Source: Chlorella sp. KRBP (Eukaryota; Chlorophyta; Trebouxiophyceae; Chlorellales; Chlorellaceae). From it: a DNA stretch of 14,783 nucleotides. The stretch spans positions 1-14,783 of the forward strand of contig QAXK01000942.1 of the NCBI GenBank assembly GCA_004335735.1, written 5' to 3'. The notes under the pieces were generated by a model. It did no database searches, was not told the origin of the DNA, and saw only the letters and a list, made by a program, of their open reading frames with translations. Each line of letters starts with the position of its first letter. Within the stretch, counting starts at the first letter, position 1. Both the position numbers and the translations under genes were made by a program. Below are positions 7,209 through 14,783 of the stretch, piece by piece.

Positions 7209-9845
7209 ATGCGCACGCGTGGAAGATGGCGCCATGCGCTCGCGCTTGCGCTCTCGCTTCTCCTCAGCTCGCTGCCTGACCACATCCTCGCAGCGCAGCA
7301 AGCGCCAGCAGGCGGTGCAGCCGCGCAGCTACATGAAGGGAGACAGCATGCAGCGGGCCAGGGAGGTGTGCTGCAGGCGCCAGGAACAGCAACGGCAGGC
7401 AGGCGCGTGGCGGGTGCGGCGGATACACCAACAGCAGGCGACGACAAGCAGCTGCAGGGAGCCTACAGCGCCATTTGCGTGGTCGCCAAGGACGAGAACC
7501 GCTACATAGCAGAATGGGTGGCCTACCACCAGTGCCTCGGTGCGTGCTCTGTGGGCGCCGCTGTCGTGCGGCCTTCCCCGCAACTTGGAGGCGTTCGGAG
7601 TGCGCTGGGAAGGAAGAACCCACTGCTCTGGCATTGTGCCAATGCGCTGGGCTGCTTGCTCAAACGCAGGCGTGGGGCACATATACCTGTACGACCACGG
7701 CAGCGCCTTGCCGCTCAGCCACGACGTGCAGGACTACATCCGCGACGGCTACGTCACCTACTCATCCAACATCACGGGTAGGCCAATGGCAACGCACAGC
7801 GCGCATGACAGGCGACGCATGTCCTGCAGGTTCGCACAGGTGGACTAGCGGCGTTGGACCCAAATGGTTGCCTGGAGGAGGGAGGCAGCAGCGTGTACGA
7901 GAGGGGCTTGCATGCCATCTCATCCCCACAGCAAACAGCGTCGCGTGTGGGTCCTGTGTGACGTGCGCCCCCACACGTGCCTGCCTGCCTGCCTGCAGGC
8001 CTTGCCCACGCCAAGTACAAGGAGGGCTTCTCCTCCAACCTGCAGCGCTTCATGACCACCATCCAGGGACAGGTGTACAAAGTGAGCCCACTAGGGTGAT
8101 GATGACGAGCTGCCGATGGGCCCAGGTGGCAGGGCCGTACAGAGCGTGGGCATGACTTTAGGCGTGCGGCACGCTGGGCCGTTGCGCCTGTTTGTGTGCC
8201 GCCGCATTGCCCGCAAGACAACTTCGCTGTGGCTAGATGTGAGCAACTCGTGCCTTGTCCTTGACCACTGCCTCTCCTTGACACTGCCCTGCCACCATTA
8301 CAACTGCAGGACTGCATGGACCGCTACGGCTCCCGCCACACCTTCATAGGCTTCATTGATGTGGACGAGTTTGTGGTGCTGCTGGACGCCCAGCTGCGCG
8401 ACATCAACCAGCTCCTCAGGCAGTGAGTGCACCCTGCCACTGCTGCACACCTGTTTAGGGCAATTCCAGACCCCCAGTCGTGGGTGCCACGCACCCCGCC
8501 ACTGCACCTCTCCACTCAGACGCAGTGCTGTGCAAGTGTGACGTGACTGCCTGCTTGCGTTGGCTTCGTCACGTCACTGCAGGTTTGAGGGCCATGGCGG
8601 CGTGTCCCTGTACTGGACGCTGCTTGGCTCCAGCGGGCACGACACGCCTCCCGCGGGGCGCCTGACAGATAGCTACACGCGCTGCACGCCCGCCAGCCAC
8701 CACGTCAACACGCAGTTCAAGTCATTCGTCAACACGCGCTACAGGTGCGTGCGTGGTGTCAGCACACGATTCATGCGAGCGGCACACGATGTCAGGTAAT
8801 GAGCGAGGGTGCAGTGGGTGGCACGCTGTGACGCCGTGATTGCTTGCGTCAGTACGTTGTGGCCGTGGGTCACGTGCGCAGCGCAAGAGCACACATCATC
8901 CTATGAGCACTGGTGTGTGGGCATGGGCTCACGACGCGTGCTTTGCAATTCTGACCTGTGCCTGCCCTCCCTCGTGTGCACACGTGTGCGCCTCGCACAG
9001 GCCCGTCATGTACTCGCCCCACCGGGCGCGTTTTCTTGTGGGCGATGACCACGAGCAAGGGCAGCACGGCACCACCACCACCACCCACGCAGCCGCACAG
9101 CCAGATGCGCGCAATATGCAGACAGGGGCCACCAGCAGCACCAGCGGCGGGACGCAGCAGCAGCAGCAGGACATGGCAGGACATTCATCGTTGGGTGCTA
9201 GCACGCCCAGCAGCAGCAATTCTTCATCAGTGGCATCGGAGGTGCAGCCAGAGGTTTACTTGGTGAATGAGCTGGGCGGGCGCATCCCTGCAGGGCGCAA
9301 CAAGCAGGGCAGCCACCAGAGAGCGGTGAGTGCCCAGTACTGGGGAGGCGGGAAGGGGTGACCACTTGCAGGGGTTGGTGAGGTGGGGAGCAAGAGAGCG
9401 TGAGAGGGACTGCACTTTGCTGATGAAGTGGCCCGGGTATGGGCGTCCGACCCTCCACCCTCCACCCTCCTGCTAAGGAGCGGTGGGCAGCCGTGGGTGG
9501 GCGCTGTGAGGTCCACGAGAGTCCACCTAACGAGGCCTGTTGTGGCGCCGGCGCCTGCCTGTGCAGACGGTCTACCACTACGCCACGCGCAGCAAGGCGG
9601 ATTTTTTGGCCAAGCTGCGGCGCGGCGGCGGCGCAGGTGAATCCAGGGGGCAGAGTGGAGGGCGGGTAGGGGGACAGGCGGGAGCGTGGGCACCCCCGTC
9701 CGTCCACACCGCACGCCGTGGCTGTGCACCGCGCGCAGGGGTGACGCGCCCGCCGCACTACCTGCGCCGCCTGGACAAGCAGTGCACCGAGACGTGCCGC
9801 GGAGCCATCGACACATTCCTGCGCACCTGCCCGCCTGGCCCCTGA
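7209..9845 (+). CDS. GT92-family (DUF23) glycosyltransferase with signal peptide
   Basis: Transfers a sugar from a nucleotide sugar to a glycan in the secretory pathway; plant GALS galactan galactosyltransferases belong to this family, but acceptor and sugar here are unknown. Eight exons (7209-7539, 7670-7777, 7999-8081, 8310-8422, 8583-8744, 9001-9325, 9567-9636, 9739-9845) give 432 residues; every junction is GT-AG and keeps frame. An Arg-rich start and Leu/Ala hydrophobic stretch (about residues 9-22) act as signal peptide or anchor. Family signatures in order: AICVVAKDENRYIAEWVAYH (88-107), GVGHIYLYDHGS in exon 2, FIGFIDVDEFVV with the metal-binding DVD at 191-193, GGVSLYWTLLGSSGH, the QFKSFVNTRY block, and YHYATRSKADFLAKLRRG near the end. 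Exon 6 carries a Thr/Gln/Ser-rich insertion of about 60 residues before PEVYLVNELGG. The start ATG at 7209 is chosen because it gives the signal sequence; ATG 7201 is out of frame. The stop is 92 bp before TYW1. Family call strong; substrate not inferable. Confidence 0.9.
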
Positions 9846-9937
9846 TTAACGTGCGATGTTGATCAATCGGTGCATGGCAAGGGCACAGAACTCGGCAGGA
9901 AGAAGCGCGCAAGCGTGCGCAGGTCCGAAGCGTCGCG
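9846..9937 (+). other. Very short gap between GT92 stop and TYW1 start
   Basis: These 92 bp hold no TGTAA signal and no clear TATA box. An ATG at 9856 starts a different frame that stays open across TYW1 exon 1 and its first intron into the flavodoxin region, so it is either an upstream ORF or, less likely, an alternative unspliced start. As with the SDHAF4-GT92 gap, space for independent transcription signals is minimal. Confidence 0.55.
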
Positions 9938-12900
9938 ATGGATTCGTCGAGAGAAGGCTCCCGCGCTGCCGACGGCGGCAGCACGCTCGCTGCGGTGGCC
10001 AGTGCCGCCGGATGGTTGTCCATCCCGTTCCTCGCGCTGGGCGCCAGCCAGGCCTACAGCAGGCTGCTCCTCCGCAGCACCTCTCTACCATCAAGGCCTG
10101 CGCAGCAGTCAGACCAGGGCTGCGCCAAGGTGCGCGCCTGCCCGCGGGGCGGTGGCTGCAGTGGCCACAATCGCTACACATCGCTACACAAGCTTGCAGC
10201 TCACATGCTGCGCCTTCACAGGGTGCGGCGTGCTGCCAGCTTCCTCAGCCGCAGCCCCACGCCCCCACCGGCGCCACCGCCCGCAGCGCCGCGCCCAACG
10301 GCACCTGCTGCAGCAGCACCCCAACCTCCAACGGCCACCACGAGCCCGCTAGCAGCGTCAAGCGGGTGCTGGTGCTGTACGCGTCAGGCGGCGGCTTGGC
10401 CCGGCAATTCGCCGAGGAGCTCGCGTTTGCGGTGCAGCAGGCGGCGGGCGGCGCCAAGGGCGGGGTGGAGGTGTCTTGCGCGTGCTGCAGCAGCGTGACG
10501 GACCCTGACACGGTGCTGCTGGGGGAGGGGCGGCCGGATGCGGTGCTGCTGGTGGCGGCGACGTGGCAGGGCGGGGAGGCGCCTGAGCCAGCGCGCTGGT
10601 TCTGCAGGTGAGCGATGGGCAATGGAGAGGGGAGTGGGGAGTTGGCTTTGCAGATGCAGGTCAGGTGAGGGGTGCAGAGAAAGGTAGTGGGATGCGTGGA
10701 GTTGGCCTGTGGGCGGCCCCAACAGACGGCCAGACGCCACACCTCGATGCGTGCGCGTGCGCGCTGTGCCCTCTGTCCACCTAGCACGTGGCTAGATGTG
10801 TCCTTGCCTTGCCTCGATGTGTGTGTGTGTGTGTGTGTGTGTGCGTGCCTCCATGTATGTCCACCCGCCATGCAGGTGGCTGGAGGAGGCCGCCACTGAC
10901 TTCAGGGTGGGGTCCAGTGCGCTGGCGGGCACGCGCTACGGCGTGTGGGGCTGCGGCAGCAGTGCTTACGGTGAGGGCGGGCTCTGTGTGTGTGCGCATC
11001 GTCCGCATCAGTGGCAGTCACAGCGTCGGCATCAGTACCTGTCGTCGGCATCTGTGGCAGCAACGAGCATCGTTGGAGCTTGCTCCTCTTGTGGCCTGAG
11101 CCGTGGCCTGAGGTTGTGTGGCCCCTTTCGCGCCCTGCAGCCTGTGTGTGGCAGCCAATCTGACCCCACGCATGCTTGTGTGTGCTGGCCGCAGAGCCCC
11201 ACCACTTCAACGCCGTTGCCAAGGCCGCCGACGCCGCGCTGAGCGCGCTGGGAGCCCAGCGGCTGCAAGCCCTAGGTCTTGGCGACGAGGACACGGGGGA
11301 CATGGCGCCCGCCTTCAAGCGATGGGCCAAGCAGGTGCGTGGGGGCTTTGGGATAGGGTGTCAATTTAGATAAGCCCCACGCCCCGCAGGTGCATGGAAT
11401 CAACGCGTGCAGCAAGAGCAATTAACACGTGCCCTCTGCTCCTGCTGCCGTGTGTGTGTGTGTGTGTGTGCGCTCCAGGTGACGGAGCGTCTGCTGTCCC
11501 TTGACGCACCGGCAACCAACGGCGCCTGCGGCAGCAAGAAGGCGTCCCGTGCTCAGCCCACGCAGCACCAGCAGCAGGCGGACGCCAACTCTGACGACAG
11601 CCAGGCTGAGGACGACGCTGAGGAGGATGAGGAGGACGAGGATGAGGGCGAGGGTGCTGGGGGCTCGGGAGGAGACGAGGTGCGCTTGCTTTTGGTGCGG
11701 CCAAGGAGAGGAGGAGGAGGAGGGCCATGAAGTTGCTGAGGGTTTGGGAGGTGCCAGGTTTCCAGTGCTCTGACGGCAGCCAGGCTGAGTTTTGCTGCAC
11801 ACAGGTGGACATGGAGGACATCGGCGCCTCCACTGCCCGCCCCACCGCCGCCGCCGGCAAGGGACGCCGTGCCTCCCGCCCCTCCACCACCACCACCACC
11901 ACCAGCGCCAGCAAGCAGCAGGGTTCTGGTGGGCAGGCGCTGGGTGGCGCGGGGGGCACGGCGGGGGAGGAGGGTGGTGGTCCTCCTGAGATGGTGACGG
12001 CGGTGGTGCGCGCGTCACTGACCAAGCAAGGGTACAAGATCATTGGGTCGCACTCTGGCGTCAAGCTGTGCAGGTGGACAAAGGTGAGGGCTTGGGGTTA
12101 GGGTTGAGGTCAGCCATAGCAGTTGAGTGGAGATGGCCGGCCCAAACAGCTCATGAACGGGGCGGCCCAGCCGCATCAACCAAGGCAGCACGGATCAGCA
12201 GCGAGGCAACATTGGGCACCAGCCCAGGCGAGGTCCCATGCAGTCACCCAGACACCAAGGCCCCAGCGAAGCAGAGTGCGCCAGCAGGTGTGAGTTCTCA
12301 GTGCTGCTTGGATGCCTTCAAGACGCTTGATGCATGCGTGTGTGCACTGCTTGCTTGCTTGTTTGCAGTCGATGCTGCGCGGGCGCGGCGGCTGCTACAA
12401 GCACACCTTCTACGGCATTGAGTCGCACCGCTGCATGGAGGCCACGCCCTCACTGGCCTGCGCCAACAAGTGAGTGAGAAGAGTGAGGTGTGTGGGAAGA
12501 GTGAGAGGGGCGCGACGCATGCACAACGTGCCTACGCGATGCACACGACGACGCGCAGCCTGCCCCCTGCCCGCTGCGTCTCCTCATTTTCAAGGGGCCA
12601 AAGGAGGCCTGAATCATGCGAGGTTGATACGCCTTGTGCTGTCGCAGTGGCCCTCTCACTCCACCTCCCTGTGCGTGTGTGCGCCTGCCTGCGCAAACCT
12701 TGACCGGTGCAGGTGCGTCTTTTGCTGGCGGCACCACACCAACCCTGTGGGTCGCACCTGGAAGTGGGCCATGGACCCGGCGCACACGATTGTGGACGCG
12801 GCGGTGGACCTGCACAGGTGAGCACGAGGAGGGGCCTGATTGGGGTCTGTGCCTTGGGGGTGGTGTGCATGTGGTGAGAGGCGGTGGACCTGCACAGGTG

Positions 12901-14614
12901 AGCACGAGGGGCCTGATTGGGGCTGTGCCTTTTGGGGGCGGGGTGCATGTGGTGGAGGCGCTGGCGTATGCGTGAATGCTATTGTGTCAGTCCCACTGTG
13001 CAAGCACTCCCTCCCTCTCTGACCCTCTCTCCATCTCTCCCTCCGCCCCCCCCTACTCATCTCCTGGCTATCTATCTCTACTCATGTGTGTGTGCAGGCG
13101 TATGATCAAGGAGTTCTCCGGGGTGCCTGGCGTCACCGAGTCATCCATACAGGACGGCCTGGCGGTGAGATGCTGGTTCGCCTTCACAACGTGTAGCTTC
13201 ACATTCCGATAACCTCTGCAGATGCAACCCACCTGTGGTCAGCTTTACTTCTCGGCCAGCTTGGACCTGTGGCTACTGTATGCGGTTGCTTTCCCACTGC
13301 CACTGCTCACAGATCCGCCACTGCGCGCTGTCCCTGGTGGGCGAGCTTCTAGGCCATCTTGAACCTGTCACTACTGTATATATGTGGTGCCTTGCCACAC
13401 TGCTTACCCACAGATCCGCCACTGCGCGCTGTCCCTGGTGGGTGAGCCCATCATGTACCCAGAGATCAACGCGCTGGTGGGGGAGCTGCACAAGCGGCAC
13501 ATCTCCACCTTCCTCGTCACCAACGCACAGTTCCCCGACCGCATCAAGCAGGTGCGGTACATCTTGTCTCGGCTCGCTCTCGCACGGGCGTGATACTGAA
13601 TATGTGCGTTGATTGGTGGTGGTTCCGGTGCCAGCCCTCTCCACACGCGTGAAGTGATGGCAACTGAACATTCTGAGCGCCGGAGGTATGCCTGCACCAG
13701 ATGCAGTGCTCAACACCACCCTTCCCTGTGTGCCTCGTGTGCAGCTGGTGCCCGTGACCCAGCTGTACGTGTCAGTGGACGCCGCCACCCCAGAGACGCT
13801 CAAGCAGGTGGACCGACCCCTCTTCTCAGACTACTGGTGAGCTGGCCTGCCTGCCAAGCACACACCACGCCTTCTCACTTCTGCTGAACTCACGTTGCCA
13901 TGGCCGTTTCATGTCGCTCTTCATCGTCATCATTGCATGGCGTTCACGACAGGTGTCATGATGCTGCAGCCGCGATGTCGCTTTTATGTCTGCTGCTTGC
14001 CGCCGTGCAGGGAGCGCTTCCTGGCGTGCCTCACCGGGCTGCGGGACAAGCGCCAACGCACCGTCTACAGGTGGGTGTTGGGCTGCAGTTGGGCAGAGTC
14101 CTGTGGATGAGATATGTGTGCTGCTGGCTGGCTGTCAAACGCCGCCGCACTGGCTCACTCCTCACTGGTCTGCATCATCGCCACCTCACTCCTCACTCTC
14201 TTTCTCCCTCCTCCTCCTTCTCTCACTCTTTTGCCTGCAGGCTGACGCTGGTCAAGGGCATGAACATGAGTGACGTGGATGCGTACGCCAAGCTGATTGA
14301 CCTGGGCAAGCCGGACTTCATCGAGATCAAGGGCGTCACCTTCTGCGGTGAGCGGTGTACGTATCATTACCTCTGCACCTGTGGGTGCAGCAGGTGTTGA
14401 GTTTCACCGTGATCAAGGATGTCACCAGGAGAGCCTTTTGCAGAGCTGGCAGCACGCAGGGTTAGCCTAACCCTACTCCTAACCTTAGCCCTGATGCAAT
14501 CCATGTGTGGCGCAGGCAAGGGCGCGGGCAAGGACCAGCTCAGCATGGAAGACAACGTGCCCTTCCACCACGAGGTGGTGGCCTTCTCACAGGCGCTGTG
14601 CGTGGCGCGGCTGG
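9938..14614 (+). CDS. TYW1: tRNA 4-demethylwyosine synthase TYW1 (flavodoxin + radical SAM), 3' end beyond window
   Basis: Converts N1-methylguanosine-37 of tRNA-Phe to 4-demethylwyosine with pyruvate, SAM and [4Fe-4S] clusters, the second step of wybutosine synthesis. Fourteen exons are visible: 9938-10129, 10222-10607, 10876-10970, 11195-11334, 11479-11679, 11805-12083, 12369-12469, 12713-12817, 13098-13164, 13414-13551, 13745-13836, 14011-14070, 14241-14347, 14516-14614; all junctions are GT-AG and in frame, giving 687 residues. A hydrophobic N-terminal segment (GWLSIPFLALG) could be a membrane anchor. The flavodoxin domain runs about 110-260: RVLVLYASGGG, ARWFCRWLEEAATDFRVG, GVWGCGSSAYG. 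Exons 5-6 are an acidic/Gln/Thr-rich linker. Radical SAM core: YGIESHRCMEATPSLACANK then CVFCWRHHTNPVG with cluster Cys 462, 466, 469; then HCALSLVGEPIMYPEIN, FLVTNAQFPDRIKQ, LYVSVDAATPETLKQVDRPL, LTLVKGMN, FIEIKGVTFCG and VPFHHEVVAF. The last roughly 80-100 residues lie beyond 14614; no convincing next exon is seen before 14783. The FMN-phosphate loop is atypical. Confidence 0.94.
10818..10843 (+). repeat. (TG)13 microsatellite in TYW1 intron 2
   Basis: An uninterrupted run of 13 TG units lies about 30 bp upstream of the acceptor that precedes exon 3 (10876). Confidence 0.95.
11451..11470 (+). repeat. (TG)10 microsatellite in TYW1 intron 4
   Basis: Ten TG units end 8 bp before the acceptor CAG of exon 5 (exon begins 11479), so the tract occupies the place of the polypyrimidine region. 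Confidence 0.95.
12095..12105 (+). repeat. Short telomere-like motif in TYW1 intron 6
   Basis: GGGTTAGGGTT occurs just after the donor of the intron following exon 6. It resembles telomere repeat units (TTAGGG or TTTAGGG type) but is only about two units long and may be chance in G-rich intron sequence. Confidence 0.35.
12801..12957 (+). repeat. 80-bp tandem duplication spanning the exon 8 donor site of TYW1
   Basis: Copy A begins at 12801 inside exon 8 and copy B at 12881 in the following intron. The first 29 bases are identical (12801-12829 and 12881-12909) and include the last 17 exon bases and the GTGAGC donor. The rest matches with small indels and substitutions up to about 12957. Use of the second donor would add 80 nt and meet an in-frame TGA at once (the GTGAGC of copy A read as G-TGA), so only the first donor yields TYW1 protein. 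Confidence 0.9.
13245..13446 (+). repeat. 101-bp tandem duplication spanning the exon 10 acceptor site of TYW1
   Basis: Copy 1 (about 13245-13345) and copy 2 (13346-13446) each contain intron sequence, an acceptor CAG and the first 33 coding bases of exon 10 (13313-13345 and 13414-13446). The coding part differs at a single base (GGC/GGT, synonymous Gly), while the intron part is clearly more diverged (TTCTCGGCC against TTCTAGGCC, then many differences). Only the second copy continues into PIMYPEIN. Use of the first acceptor would add 101 nt and shift the frame. Confidence 0.9.
14458..14474 (+). repeat. Small telomere-like inverted repeat in TYW1 intron 13
   Basis: AGGGTTAG and CTAACCCT are perfect 8-bp arms around a single C, followed by further CCTAACC-like sequence to about 14490. 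It may be a tiny hairpin or a scar of telomere-like sequence; functional meaning is unknown. Confidence 0.4.
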
Positions 14615-14704
14615 GTGAGTGAGCGAGGAGGTAGTCATGATGAGGGACACACACGCACAAAAGCCGTTTCGGTGGTGGGGTTACTCTGCTGCTACTGCTG
14701 CCGC

Positions 14705-14706
<2 letters not shown>

Positions 14707-14763
<57 letters not shown>
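14707..14763 (+). repeat. (CTG)19 microsatellite at the right edge
   Basis: Nineteen uninterrupted CTG units follow a short mixed CTG/CCG run and are followed by CAG. They lie downstream of TYW1 exon 14, within the next intron as far as can be seen; the trailing CTGCAG could act as an acceptor, but the 17 bases after it do not encode recognisable TYW1 sequence in the required phase. Confidence 0.9.
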
Positions 14764-14764
<1 letters not shown>

Positions 14765-14783
14765 AGCTGGTTGGCACCGCATG

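Noticed and set aside
8096..8200. GTGATGA in GT92 intron 3 as a C box of an intronic C/D snoRNA
   Set aside because: No matching CTGA D box or terminal stem was found at a suitable distance.
9856..10611. Unspliced ORF from ATG 9856 into the flavodoxin domain as the TYW1 N-terminus
   Set aside because: It is in frame with exon 2, but its first 120 residues are Arg/Gln/Cys-rich without plausible structure. The spliced start at 9938 gives a hydrophobic N-terminal segment and proper GT-AG borders. Not fully excluded without cDNA.
11366..12064. Minus-strand ORFs opposite TYW1 exons 5 and 6
   Set aside because: They are shadows of the low-complexity linker exons and show no family motif.
14764..14783. 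TYW1 exon starting right after CTGCAG at the window edge
   Set aside because: In the required phase the 17 bases read AGWHRM, which does not resemble the ACEHEHS block expected next in TYW1, and too little sequence is present to decide.
1..14783. Mobile elements, CRISPR arrays, tRNA or rRNA genes
   Set aside because: No transposase or reverse transcriptase motifs, regularly spaced repeats, terminal inverted repeats or tRNA-like A/B box pairs were recognised by eye. A tRNA or repeat search program could still find weak cases.

Overview
The window looks like nuclear DNA of a green alga (Chlorophyta, possibly a compact-genome trebouxiophyte or chlorophycean). The reasons are GC-rich sequence, many short introns (about 100-290 bp) with GTGAG/GTGCG donors and GCAG acceptors, Ala/Gln/Ser/Gly homopolymer tracts inside conserved proteins, CTG/TG microsatellites, and very short intergenic gaps. 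The species cannot be fixed from the sequence alone. No prokaryotic genes, transposons, CRISPR arrays, tRNAs or rRNAs were recognised.

Layout: two genes lie on the minus strand on the left and three on the plus strand on the right. (1) 1-971, minus: N-terminal part of a classical protein tyrosine phosphatase whose catalytic Cys loop lies beyond the left edge. (2) 972-1886: gene-free stretch holding the 3' flank of gene 3 and the 5' flank of gene 1. (3) 1887-5690, minus: a seven-exon, 971-residue coiled-coil plus low-complexity protein that I do not recognise. (4) 5691-5970: divergent promoter region with a TATA-like box. (5) 5971-7128, plus: a three-exon SDHAF4-type (DUF1674) succinate dehydrogenase assembly factor. 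(6) 7209-9845, plus: an eight-exon secretory-pathway GT92-family (DUF23) glycosyltransferase. (7) 9938 to beyond the right edge, plus: TYW1, the flavodoxin plus radical-SAM enzyme of wybutosine biosynthesis, with 14 exons visible. All exon joins were chosen so that reading frame, GT-AG borders and family motifs agree.

The genes do not form one pathway. SDHAF4 is mitochondrial, GT92 is Golgi/secretory and TYW1 modifies tRNA-Phe. What links the last three is extreme closeness: 80 and 92 bp from stop to start on the same strand, with no TGTAA polyadenylation signal in either gap. This fits the nuclear polycistronic transcripts described in green algae and is the most interesting testable point here. 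The second is a pair of tandem duplications inside TYW1, each spanning an exon-intron border and copying a splice site. I found no clearly new biological system.
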